Source: Frondihabitans sp. PhB188
GTDB lineage: Bacteria > Actinomycetota > Actinomycetes > Actinomycetales > Microbacteriaceae
Reading direction: 5' to 3'
Length of the DNA stretch: 64,000 bases
NCBI RefSeq assembly: GCF_003752365.1
Contig: NZ_RJUO01000001.1
Span: 310,001 to 374,000 of the forward strand
This document shows positions 25,692 to 32,865 of this stretch, one piece after another. The position numbers and the translations under genes are program-made. The notes beneath the pieces were generated by a model. That model made no database searches. It was not told where the DNA came from and saw only the letters and a program-made list of their open reading frames with translations. The stretch's first letter is position 1; each line of letters starts with the position of its first letter.

Positions 25692-26873
25692 CTACGCGAG
25701 CGAGTTGTAGACCTTCACGGTCTCTTCGGCGATCGACGACCAGCTGAACTCCGACTCGGCCCGCAGGCGGCCCGCGCGGCCCATGAGCCTCGCCATTCCG
25801 GGGTCCGAGAGGGCGTGGGTCAGGGTGGCCGCGAGGTCGCCGACGAACCTGTCGGCGTCGAGCGGCGTGCCGGTGCCGTCGGTGGCCTGGTCGATCGGCA
25901 CGAGCCAGCCGGTCAGCTGGTCGGCGACGACCTCCGGGATGCCGCCGGTCGCCGTGCCCACGACCGGGACGCCGCAGGCCATCGCCTCGAGGTTCACGAT
26001 GCCGAGAGGCTCGTAGATCGACGGGCAGACGAAGACCGTCGCGGCCGAGAGCACGGCGCAGAGCTGGTCGCGAGGCAGGATCTTCTCGATCCAGACCACG
26101 CCCGTGCGAGTCTGCTGGAGCTCTTCGACCAGGCCGGTGACCTCGCGCATGATCTCAGGGGTGTCAGGGGCCCCGGCACACAGGATCAGCTGCACGTCGG
26201 CGGGCAGCGACGCGGCGGCTCGCAGGAGGTACGGGAGGCCCTTCTGGCGGGTGATGCGGCCGACGAACACGACGGCGGGCCGGTCGGGGTCGATGCCGAG
26301 CGAGCGCACGAGCTCGGGCTCGTCGAGGCGGCGCCAGCCCTCGAGGTCGATGCCGTTGTAGACGACGCTGACCTTCGACTCGTCGACCTGCGGGTAGGAG
26401 CGGAGGATGTCGCGGCGCATGCCGTCGCTCACCGCGATGATGTGGTCGGCCGACTCGTAGGCCTGGCGCTCGATCCAGCTCGACACGCGGTAGCCGCCGC
26501 CGAGCTGCTCGGCCTTCCACGGCCGGAGCGGCTCGAGAGAGTGCGCGGTGAGCACGTGAGGCACGTCGTGGAGGAGCTGCGCGAGCTGGCCGGCGGCATT
26601 GGCGTACCAGGTGTGCGAGTGGACGACGTCGGCGCCAGCCACGTCGTCGGCGATCGAGACGTCGACGCCGAGGGTTTTGAGGGCTCCGTTGCGCCCGGCG
26701 AGCTCAGGCAGGTCGGGATAGCCCGTCGTGCCGTCCTCGGCGATCGTCTCCCCGAAGGCACGGACGCGAACGTCGATGGACTCCCGGAGCGCCTTGACGA
26801 GCTCCGTCACGTGGACGCCGGCACCGCCGTAGACGTTCGGAGGGTATTCCTTGGTGATCACATCGACTCGCAC
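25692..26873 (-). CDS. glgA: Glycogen synthase / alpha-maltose-1-phosphate synthase (GT4 type)
   Basis: A 393-residue GT4 glycosyltransferase of the actinobacterial GlgA/GlgM kind: N-terminal ITKEYPPNVYGGAGVHV, then FVGRITRQKGLPYLL and SIYEPLGIVNLEAMACG with the E(x7)E motif. It transfers glucose from ADP-glucose (made by GlgC) to glycogen or to glucose-1-phosphate. The GTG at 26873 starts the conserved VRVDVITKEYPP; an upstream ATG at 26921 would add residues encoded only by the att repeat. Its normal divergent partner glgC now lies 8.4 kb away because of the inserted element. Confidence 0.9.
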   Translation of the reverse strand: MRVDVITKEYPPNVYGGAGVHVTELVKALRESIDVRVRAFGETIAEDGTTGYPDLPELAGRNGALKTLGVDVSIADDVAGADVVHSHTWYANAAGQLAQLLHDVPHVLTAHSLEPLRPWKAEQLGGGYRVSSWIERQAYESADHIIAVSDGMRRDILRSYPQVDESKVSVVYNGIDLEGWRRLDEPELVRSLGIDPDRPAVVFVGRITRQKGLPYLLRAAASLPADVQLILCAGAPDTPEIMREVTGLVEELQQTRTGVVWIEKILPRDQLCAVLSAATVFVCPSIYEPLGIVNLEAMACGVPVVGTATGGIPEVVADQLTGWLVPIDQATDGTGTPLDADRFVGDLAATLTHALSDPGMARLMGRAGRLRAESEFSWSSIAEETVKVYNSLA

Positions 26874-26879
26874 GGGTTC

Positions 26880-26885
26880 ACCGTA
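26880..26885 (-). promoter_or_regulatory. Candidate leaderless -10 box of glgA
   Basis: TACGGT on the minus strand ends six bases before the GTG at 26873. Five of its bases lie in the 40-bp att repeat. Confidence 0.45.
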
Positions 26886-26920
26886 GTCGTCCGGACGCGA
26901 AACGTGCCATTCTGGCCCCA
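26881..26920. repeat. attL, 40-bp core repeat
   Basis: Identical to 35299-35338. It covers 40 of the 47 bp between the glgA start (26873) and the original glgC start, with seven further host bases on the glgA side. Confidence 0.9.
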
Positions 26921-27123
26921 CCGATTCGCCCGCTCACCGGCCACACGCGGAAGCCATCAAAGCGGAGAATCAAGGTTCAGTTCATGAATTGAGTCTGATG
27001 CTGAGGCCAAATTTAGCTGATCAAGGCACGTTCTAGGCACAAACGCACAAGTACACACACAGTCATCTGAGAGACCACGCCTTCTGGCATACCTTCCAGC
27101 ACACCTTCGGGCATGCTTGCCGC
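26921..27123. other. Left end of the element, no gene
   Basis: About 200 bp of AT-richer DNA without a supportable gene. It holds the left copy of the 17-bp candidate integrase arm site (27024-27040). Confidence 0.5.
27024..27040. promoter_or_regulatory. Candidate integrase arm-type site, left
   Basis: 17-bp sequence matching 35194-35210 at 15 positions, in the same orientation, 104 bp inside attL. The shared core is CTAGGCA. Confidence 0.45.
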
Positions 27124-27246
27124 ATGGAAGAGCCGGAAAGCGAACGGTGGGCACGCATTATGCGGGAGCGTGAGGCGAAGACCCGAGACCACAGCCTGAA
27201 GGTTCTAGACGCATTCAAGGCGGCAAGGAAGGCTCGACGTGGTTGA
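27124..27246 (+). CDS. Small element protein, 40 aa
   Basis: A 40-residue highly charged peptide (MEEPESERWARIM..., then several Lys/Arg), probably helical. Not recognised. It overlaps the next gene by 8 bp, a common arrangement for translationally coupled phage genes, which is the main support that it is real. Confidence 0.45.
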   Translation: MEEPESERWARIMREREAKTRDHSLKVLDAFKAARKARRG

Positions 27247-27472
27247 GGACAAGGTGTTGGAGAACCGCCTGCGCCGAGAGGCTGAGCGTCGTGGCTACAT
27301 GTTGGTGAAGTCACGCCGACGCGATCCCAAGGCCCTCGACTACGGCCTCTACGCCTTGGTCGTCGACATGGCCGGGAACCGGGCAGGGCGGTACGGAGGA
27401 CAGGCTGCTATCAGCGCATTCGAGAACGGCTTCGGCATGACGCTCGCTGAGGTCGAGAAGGAACTGAGCTAG
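27239..27472 (+). CDS. Small element protein, 77 aa
   Basis: A 77-residue basic then acidic protein. The central SRRRDPKALDYGLYALV stretch is of a kind I associate with short proteins in actinobacterial mobile elements, but I know no function. The GTG start overlaps the preceding 40-aa gene. Soluble, no cysteines, no membrane segment. Confidence 0.6.
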   Translation: MVEDKVLENRLRREAERRGYMLVKSRRRDPKALDYGLYALVVDMAGNRAGRYGGQAAISAFENGFGMTLAEVEKELS

Positions 27473-27473
27473 T

Positions 27474-27700
27474 TACTTGTCCAGCGGGGTGCCTACCACC
27501 TTGTTGGTGATGGTCCGGACGGCCTGCGACATCGACTGCCCAGAGGTCAGGCCAAAGCTGGCAACCATGTAGCGGACCCCTTCTGCCCAGTCGACGAGGA
27601 GGGCTCCGCTCTGCCGTGTTCTGGCTCTGGTTGAAGAGCGTCTTCATGCGGAGATCGCTGAGGACCGCATCCTTCATCTCGTTGATGACACCGTCAGTGA
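27474..27700 (-). pseudogene. Frameshifted gene remnant
   Basis: On the minus strand, one frame gives LTDGVINEMKDAVLSDLR... up to about 27612, and a different frame continues with GALLVDWAEGVRYMVASFGL through TPLDK and a stop at 27474. Joining the two gives a coherent ~75-residue protein, so a single-base indel near 27600-27612 is likely. Upstream of the first part the frame closes with TAG, so this is a C-terminal relic. No family recognised. Confidence 0.45.
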
Positions 27701-27753
27701 GTGGCTAAGCCGTCCGGGGACAGAGATTTTGAGAAGGACCTTGGCGGCATCGA

Positions 27754-28341
27754 CTACAACGTGAGATGCCCGCCTTCGATGGCCCCCTGGATGTACGTCG
27801 CGACGCTGAGAACGCGATTCGCGCGTTCGGTCAGCGTCATGTGGATGGCCGCGTCACTCCCATCAAACTGGGCGCGCTCGCTGATGAGCCATCTTCCGTA
27901 GTCGCCATGTAGGTAGCGGCCATAGAAGAAGTCGTCCAGCATGTTTTCATCTGTGTAGCCCTCGGGTACACCCGCAACGTGGTGGAGTCCCCAGTCACTC
28001 ATCTTCTCTACGTTCGAGATCGCATTTAGCCAGTCAGAGTCGCGTGCCTCTCCCCCGTCTGCCGCCGTCCTGAGGGCGATGAGAACCGAACTGAGCTTCA
28101 GCTTGTCCCGTGGCGCGAAGTACTTCCGGAGAATTGCCCCATGCAGGACGACTGTCCAGCGGGTCTCATCGTCTTGGCCATACCCAAGCCAGTTGACCGA
28201 TGAGCTGAGGGGGAAGGCTGCCTGAAGCCGTTTGTAGTCCTCGACGGTGGCCAGGAAGTGACGCAACTTGTTCTTGGCCGCCTGTCGCTTGATCGTGTCC
28301 GTCACGGAAGCAGTGTCGCACTTCCGAAAGCATCCAAACAT
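27754..28341 (-). CDS. Uncharacterised element protein, 195 aa
   Basis: A 195-residue soluble protein, not recognised. It has a basic N-terminal part (TIKRQAAKNKLRHFL) and a Trp/Tyr-rich rest (SVNWLGYGQDDETRW; DDFFYGRYLHGDYGRW), suggesting a compact alpha/beta domain. Codon use is less GC-biased than in the host. Divergent from the DUF4145 gene with only 13 bp between the ATG codons, so the two probably share regulation; a GTG at 28305 is an alternative start leaving more room for promoters. Confidence 0.65.
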   Translation of the reverse strand: MFGCFRKCDTASVTDTIKRQAAKNKLRHFLATVEDYKRLQAAFPLSSSVNWLGYGQDDETRWTVVLHGAILRKYFAPRDKLKLSSVLIALRTAADGGEARDSDWLNAISNVEKMSDWGLHHVAGVPEGYTDENMLDDFFYGRYLHGDYGRWLISERAQFDGSDAAIHMTLTERANRVLSVATYIQGAIEGGHLTL

Positions 28342-28354
28342 CTAGAGTTCCAGC

Positions 28355-29227
28355 ATGGCCAACAAGCTCTCCGCCGCCGACCGTGCTCCAGCGCGGAACA
28401 AGCCTCGATTCGATTGCCCGCATTGTGGGGCCTACGCGAGCCAGACCTGGTTCAAGCTCTATCGGGATGTCGGCTCGGAAGACTACGGCCACCCCGAATT
28501 CGAGCTGGTCACTGATGGCAAAGAAATCGGCCTACAACTCGCAGCAGGACCGGGAACACCCATTCCATTTCCCAGCAGCGCAGAGATGGCCTCCGCCGCC
28601 GCAGAGGCCTGGCTGAATAAATCGCGTCATCCTGGCGAATGGATGCAGTCGCTCTGTACGTCTTGCGAGGACTACGCCACGTGGCGAAGTGAAGACTTGA
28701 TTTACCCAGGCACCTCGATCACGCCTCCACCATCCGAAGACATGCCGGAGGACGTAGCAGCTCTGTACGAGGAAGCTCGCGCCGTCGTATCGGTATCTCG
28801 GCGGGCGGGCGCAGCACTCGCACGGGCCACCATGGAAGCCCTTATCAAGCGCATCGACCCGGATGCCCCGAAGCCGATGAACCTTGACAATCGCATCGCA
28901 CGGATTATCCCTACGGTGTCGTCGTCGTTGGGGCAAATGCTTACAGTCATCCGGCACGTCGGGAACAAGACGCTGCACGTCGAGGAAAATCCGGATGCCG
29001 CGACTCGCCTGGTCTTAGACGAAACGCAGACCGAGATTGTTGACCTCATTTTCCAGTCGATCAACGACCTGGTAGACGAGAGAATTACTCGGCCGCTGGC
29101 GGCGGCCTCGGTTCTCAGGCTCGTCCCCGAGTCCGTCAGGTCACGGGTTCCAGGGCTGGCCGACATCATGGAAGGCGCTCCTGGCAATCCACTCGACGGG
29201 CTAGGGACAACCCCGGAGACGATCTAA
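28355..29227 (+). CDS. DUF4145 domain protein with N-terminal zinc-ribbon motif
   Basis: A 290-residue protein. Near the N-terminus CPHCGAY and later CTSCEDY supply two Cys pairs typical of a zinc ribbon. Residues ~130-245 match the helical DUF4145 pattern: ALYEEARAVVSVSRRAGAAL, ALIKRI and IRHVGNKTLHVEE. DUF4145 is HEPN-related and turns up in restriction, defence and mobile loci, but its activity is not established. As element cargo divergent from an unknown gene, a defence or host-takeover role is possible; this is inference. Confidence 0.7.
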   Translation: MANKLSAADRAPARNKPRFDCPHCGAYASQTWFKLYRDVGSEDYGHPEFELVTDGKEIGLQLAAGPGTPIPFPSSAEMASAAAEAWLNKSRHPGEWMQSLCTSCEDYATWRSEDLIYPGTSITPPPSEDMPEDVAALYEEARAVVSVSRRAGAALARATMEALIKRIDPDAPKPMNLDNRIARIIPTVSSSLGQMLTVIRHVGNKTLHVEENPDAATRLVLDETQTEIVDLIFQSINDLVDERITRPLAAASVLRLVPESVRSRVPGLADIMEGAPGNPLDGLGTTPETI

Positions 29228-29261
29228 GGAGAGCGTCGGTAGCTCGGGGCAGTCTCTGCCT

Positions 29262-29573
29262 ATGGGAGTTCGAGGCTCGGGCGAAGCGCTCAACAAGATT
29301 TTAGGGCAATCCCCCGCATCACATCCGTTCGCGTTCGGATCGTTCGGGCACTGGGTTATCCAGCAACGGCCTGCATCTCCGCTGGGGTGGGTGCTCGCGC
29401 GGAACGACTCCGGCGTATGGGTCTTCGATGCTTACGCACGATGCCGCGACAACACGGGCCGACGACCTTGGCTAAAGACCTTCAAGTCTCTTAACTCCGC
29501 AGTCGCTTGGATGCTCCAGCACGAACGAGAGTTACGGGACCTCATGGACAGGAGCGACCCGGAGCCGGAGTAG
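29262..29573 (+). CDS. Uncharacterised element protein, 103 aa
   Basis: A 103-residue soluble protein with several Trp residues (FGHWVIQQRP; LGWVLARND; GRRPWLKTFKSLNSAVAWML) and an acidic tail. Not recognised. It lies 34 bp after the DUF4145 gene on the same strand and may share its transcript. Confidence 0.55.
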   Translation: MGVRGSGEALNKILGQSPASHPFAFGSFGHWVIQQRPASPLGWVLARNDSGVWVFDAYARCRDNTGRRPWLKTFKSLNSAVAWMLQHERELRDLMDRSDPEPE

Positions 29574-29654
29574 GGCTGCGTCTCAGTACCCACGGCAACG
29601 ACACAGAACTGTCAGAATTGTGTGGGGCCACTTCTACTTCCGAGAGGCCTTTAC

Positions 29655-30047
29655 ATGACCGAGTACCCGCACATCGTCCAAGCACGCGACCCTTGGGGCA
29701 ACGTTGCTCAGCTAAGTCCTACCGACGCATACGGCGAACCTAGCGTCATGCCAAACGTCCTTGAAGTGGGCCAGCACGTCCACTTCGTAGTGGAGGCCAG
29801 CGAGCCGGTTACGTGGGTGCCATTTGCACCAGGTGCTCGCATCGACGTGACTCCCGTTGTCGGCCAGGTTGTGGAGTTCGACTGGGTTGTGACGGAATCG
29901 CAGGTTCGACTCCGGTCGGCCTTCTTGTTCCACGCGGTGGGTGAGGGCCGCTTCCACCGCCACGGCGAGCATGACGACACGGTTCAGTTCGTCTACGAGG
30001 TTCAACCCGCCGACGTGGAGTCATGGCAGGCGTACGCCGGGGCCTGA
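29655..30047 (+). CDS. Uncharacterised element protein, 130 aa
   Basis: A 130-residue soluble, probably beta-rich protein with two His clusters (FLFHAVGEGRFHRHGEHDD) that could bind metal. Not recognised. The ATG at 29655 has GAGG nine bases upstream; the frame opens earlier at 29622 without a good ribosome binding site. Last rightward gene of the left half of the element. Confidence 0.55.
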   Translation: MTEYPHIVQARDPWGNVAQLSPTDAYGEPSVMPNVLEVGQHVHFVVEASEPVTWVPFAPGARIDVTPVVGQVVEFDWVVTESQVRLRSAFLFHAVGEGRFHRHGEHDDTVQFVYEVQPADVESWQAYAGA

Positions 30048-30135
30048 AGGGCCAGAGCGGCGCTCCCCGCGCAGCCCGGCCTAGGTTGCTTTTGGGCGCT
30101 CAGAGCTGCCCTGGGCGGCTTCCCGCCATACTCCC

Positions 30136-30747
30136 CTAAGCGTCGTCGGCAACCCTGTAGGCATTGAGGTATCGATAGATGGTCGGCACGCTGGTCCCAA
30201 GCGTTGTCGCTATGTCGGCCACCTTCTCGCCCTCGTCCGAGAGTCGAATGGCTAGGGCGGCCTTCTTGGAGTCGAGTGCTCGGGGGCGGCCTCCGAAGCG
30301 GCCCTGAGCGCGTGCCTCAGCCAGGCCAGATCGAGTGCGACGCAAGATGAAACGGCGCTCCATCTGAGCCATGATCGCCAGGAAGCCCATCATTGCCTCG
30401 CCCATATCGGTTGTGCTGTCTACGCCGTCTGCAATGCTCTTGACGTGAATGCCGCGCTCGCGGAGGTCGGCAATTGTCACGATGACGTGGCCGGAGTTAC
30501 GCCCAAGGCGGTCAAGCTCTGCAACGACGACCAAGTCGCCGGGTGTCACGTTCGCGAGCATTCTGTCGAACTCGGGCCTGGAGGTCTTCGCTCCGCTCTG
30601 ACCGCTGTCTACGTAGAGGGCGTGGTTCGTAATCCCTGCGTCGCGGAGTGCAGAGAGCTGCCGGGCCTCATCTTGCTTGTCAGTGCTGACGCGGGCGTAG
30701 CCGACGACGGTACCGGTCGGGGAGACGTGGGGGGAAGTCATGACCAC
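30136..30747 (-). CDS. Serine recombinase, resolvase/invertase family
   Basis: A 203-residue small serine recombinase. The catalytic Ser sits in GYARVSTDKQ near residue 20; the conserved resolvase segments LDRLGRNSGHVI, GIHVKSI and GFLAIMAQMERRFILRRT follow, and residues ~155-200 form the DNA-binding helix-turn-helix (GEKVADIATTLGTSVPTIYRYL). It would resolve or invert DNA at paired sites; the inverted repeats just upstream are candidates. The ATG at 30741 or GTG at 30747 may start it. Full length, all key residues present. Confidence 0.88.
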   Translation of the reverse strand: MVMTSPHVSPTGTVVGYARVSTDKQDEARQLSALRDAGITNHALYVDSGQSGAKTSRPEFDRMLANVTPGDLVVVAELDRLGRNSGHVIVTIADLRERGIHVKSIADGVDSTTDMGEAMMGFLAIMAQMERRFILRRTRSGLAEARAQGRFGGRPRALDSKKAALAIRLSDEGEKVADIATTLGTSVPTIYRYLNAYRVADDA

Positions 30748-31095
30748 AGATTATCAATAGTCGTCTATCCAAAACAAGAATGTGGGGCAGGTTCCGTAGT
30801 CGAGTTTTGAGAACTGGATCGAGGTCCGAGAGCGGTTGTCCGGGGCGGTTCAGAAGTTCTCGCTAACCGATCGTTTTTGAGAAGACCGTCTCCACGTTCT
30901 GCCGAAGACGCAGACCGGCCCACTCGCTGACAAACTTCCCGGATTGTGGAATGCGAGTGGGCCGGGGCATTGGGGTGCGGGCCGGATCAGCTCGCCGAAA
31001 CCTCCGGCCCGCACTGGTCGCAGTTTCCAGGCCAACAAACCTAACTGCGACCTCTTCGGCGACCCAAGGAGTAAGCGCCGAAGCTGTGTTCGGAA
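30748..31095. other. 348-bp gene-free stretch with serial hairpins
   Basis: No supportable gene. The left part (30748-30914) contains the recombinase promoter region and a weak 7-bp inverted repeat (30809-30815, 30855-30861); the right part is almost wholly occupied by perfect inverted repeats listed separately. Confidence 0.6.
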
Positions 31096-31110
31096 CTACT
31101 TTGTTCCGAA
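30915..31110. repeat. Five consecutive perfect inverted repeats
   Basis: Stem 1: 30915-30927 with 30953-30965 (13 bp). Stem 2: 30975-30986 with 31003-31014 (12 bp). Stem 3: 31016-31025 with 31043-31052 (10 bp). Stem 4: 31054-31061 with 31076-31083 (8 bp). Stem 5: 31089-31096 with 31103-31110 (8 bp), which overlaps the 3' end of the next gene. All arms are perfect, loops are 6-25 nt, and neighbouring stems are 1-9 nt apart. Candidate replication or transfer origin, packaging site, recombinase site or structured RNA. Confidence 0.75.
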
Positions 31111-31326
31111 AATCTTGTTTTTCACGAGTTGCTGGAGCGGGGTGGGTACCTCTACCTCGCCGCCCTCAGTGAAGGCCCGGACGACTCCGGCGAGGTCCAG
31201 CACCCACGCGAGCGCACCGTCTTGGACTCGGACGACCTTGCAGCCGCTAGGGAGGCCGTAGGAGGCTGATCCAACCTGTAGGCGGGCACGACCTCCGATT
31301 GAGGGACGGAAGAGCTTTAGCGCCAT
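31096..31326 (-). CDS. Small element protein, 76 aa
   Basis: A 76-residue protein starting MALKLFRPSIGGRARL, with a predicted beta-rich middle (CKVVRVQDGALAWVLDLAGVVRAF). Not recognised. The ATG at 31326 has GAGGAGG about nine bases upstream and overlaps the end of the preceding gene by 10 bp, so the set is translationally coupled. Its stop codon lies inside the fifth hairpin. Confidence 0.6.
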   Translation of the reverse strand: MALKLFRPSIGGRARLQVGSASYGLPSGCKVVRVQDGALAWVLDLAGVVRAFTEGGEVEVPTPLQQLVKNKIFGTK

Positions 31327-31718
31327 GCTGAGGCCTCCTCGGCCCACTCGGTAGTACGTCGCACGAGAGTGGCGAAGGTTCGGAGATCAATCACGACGTA
31401 GCCAGCGCTCGGCTCGTGGCCCGGGCGACTCCAAACGCCCGCGTAAAACGGGTTTCCGGCCTGCTCAGCGGCCTCGCGGGCTTCATCGATACCGCTGGAG
31501 AAGTAGGGGCGACGCTCTGCCCTGGTGATGACCGACCACCCGTCAAGACCAAGAATGTCGCCGTGGCCGTCTACCCCGTCTACGGGGTCGATCCGGGTGC
31601 GGTTCTCTCGGCGCTGGAGCGCGGGGAGTCCATGTGCTTGCAGGAACATCACGACCTCGCGTCGCCAGCGGACTCCGGCGCGCTTGGGGTGAAAATCTTG
31701 TTTGGACGCGTCAGGCAT
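31317..31718 (-). CDS. Phage-type PD-(D/E)XK nuclease-like protein, probably inactive
   Basis: A 133-residue protein resembling short actinophage nuclease or Holliday-junction-resolvase-like proteins: a basic N-terminal half, then VDGHGDILGLDGWSV, EAREAAEQAGN and a late AGYVVIDLRTFATLVR strand-helix. In such proteins the segment after GLDGW normally reads ExK; here it is ITRAERR, so the catalytic pair seems lost. The start MPDASK at 31718 is favoured because it overlaps the upstream gene by 8 bp. Confidence 0.5.
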   Translation of the reverse strand: MPDASKQDFHPKRAGVRWRREVVMFLQAHGLPALQRRENRTRIDPVDGVDGHGDILGLDGWSVITRAERRPYFSSGIDEAREAAEQAGNPFYAGVWSRPGHEPSAGYVVIDLRTFATLVRRTTEWAEEASAWR

Positions 31719-32208
31719 AGAGACCGCCTCGACGTGGGGCAGGCGACGGCGACACTGCGCCATCCGTGGGGCGGTCAGCCGAGAAGCGGGCTGTCTCAGT
31801 CGAAGTCGGCTGGCCCGCACCGTAACGGCTCAGGACTGCTCGGAGGGCCTTCGCCCTGTCCCCCTCGTCTGCGACCGCCCATGCGGCGCTTTGTGCCTTC
31901 GCTCGGTTAAGTTCCCAGACCGGATCGCCTTGGACCCAGGTCTCTGTGTCGTCTGGCCACGGGCCTGGCGCGAAGCGAACCTCGCCCCACTTCTCGATTT
32001 GGCCCTCCGCGTCATTCACGAGGTCAAGCCAGCTAACGCCGTGCTTATTTTTCGTTGCCTCGATCAGATCAGCGGTGATCGTCACGGTTCGACCTCGCTC
32101 GACTACCTCGCCGCCGCTAAACAATCCACCGCCGACCGGGAGCGTGGCAGCCGTCAGGGCGTGGAAGCGCTCGCCGGGGCTTGCGTGGAAAGTCTTGTTC
32201 GTTGTCAT
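31711..32208 (-). CDS. Uncharacterised phage-type protein, 165 aa
   Basis: A 165-residue soluble protein with a beta-rich first half (GRTVTITADLIEATKNKHG; VSWLDLVNDAEGQIEKWGEV) and a Pro/Ser/Ala-rich tail. Not recognised; the gene order and overlaps (4 bp with the preceding gene, 8 bp with the next) are those of a phage early operon. Confidence 0.6.
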   Translation of the reverse strand: MTTNKTFHASPGERFHALTAATLPVGGGLFSGGEVVERGRTVTITADLIEATKNKHGVSWLDLVNDAEGQIEKWGEVRFAPGPWPDDTETWVQGDPVWELNRAKAQSAAWAVADEGDRAKALRAVLSRYGAGQPTSTETARFSADRPTDGAVSPSPAPRRGGLYA

Positions 32209-32774
32209 GCGTGAACCGCCTTACTGAGTTGAGTTTCTGAACTGAGCGCGTGGCCCTCTAGGGCTGTGGCCATCTCGTCGGCACCAAGTGCACGGAGTCG
32301 GGAGGCGATGGCACGACCGAGTGCCGGGTCTACGCGTGTGGCGATCCCGACCGCCGTGGCCAGGCGCTCGCCGTCGCGCAACTGGTCGAGCACTTCCAAG
32401 TCATCTACGCCTAGGCGGTCGAAGAGGGCTTCCAGGGCGCGAACCTCGGCGGTACCGGCTCGGAGTGCTACCGAACGTTCTCCATCGTCTAGGGCGCTCA
32501 AGCGAGCGTCACGAGCGGAGTCGGCCACGTCAGCGACGCGAGAGATCAGGTCGGACGTGGACAGGCTCTCAGCGCCTCGTAGGGCTTGGCGAGCTTCGGG
32601 CGCAAGATGACTCCGAATGTGACGGCGGACCGAATCAGCAGAAACGCCGTGGTCTCGCGAAAGGCGCGCAATCGGAGTGCCCGCGATAATTCCAGCGTCG
32701 ATCTCGGAAAGGTCAGCGTGGGCGCAGATCGTGCAAGGGCGACCGATTTTGCCAGGAACCTTGGTTTGATCCAT
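32205..32774 (-). CDS. HTH protein with Cys pair, phage/mobile-element type
   Basis: A 189-residue protein. Its N-terminus has RPCTICAHADLSEIDAGI followed by a helix-turn-helix (ARLSRDHGVSADSVRRHIRSH), an arrangement seen in mobile-element DNA-binding proteins and small-terminase-like proteins. The remaining ~130 residues are helical and acidic. It could regulate the operon or mark DNA for packaging; no large terminase is present. First gene of the four-gene overlapping set. GAGGAG lies about 11 bases upstream. Confidence 0.6.
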   Translation of the reverse strand: MDQTKVPGKIGRPCTICAHADLSEIDAGIIAGTPIARLSRDHGVSADSVRRHIRSHLAPEARQALRGAESLSTSDLISRVADVADSARDARLSALDDGERSVALRAGTAEVRALEALFDRLGVDDLEVLDQLRDGERLATAVGIATRVDPALGRAIASRLRALGADEMATALEGHALSSETQLSKAVHA

Positions 32775-32865
32775 CGTGGCGGCGCTCCTCTCGAAATCCT
32801 CTTCATAGGACTATCGGCGCGGCGTGAGCAAACTTGCACCGTTCAGACGTTTTTCTTTGCAGTCG

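Noticed and set aside
26874-26921. An upstream ATG extension of glgA starting [14 protein letters not shown]
   Set aside because: These residues are encoded entirely by the att repeat, and the same peptide appears upstream of glgC at the other att copy. The conserved GlgA N-terminus and the -10 box support the GTG at 26873.
27411-27677. An 88-residue minus-strand gene
   Set aside because: Only its first half looks like protein; the second half becomes His/Arg/Gln-rich, whereas another frame continues sensibly. I treat the region as a frameshifted remnant.
30915-31110. CRISPR array
   Set aside because: The stems differ in sequence and there is no repeated unit with regular spacers.
31416-31910. 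Rightward genes inside the phage-type operon
   Set aside because: They are antisense to four leftward genes whose 4-10 bp overlaps and ribosome binding sites are consistent, and their products look like shadows.
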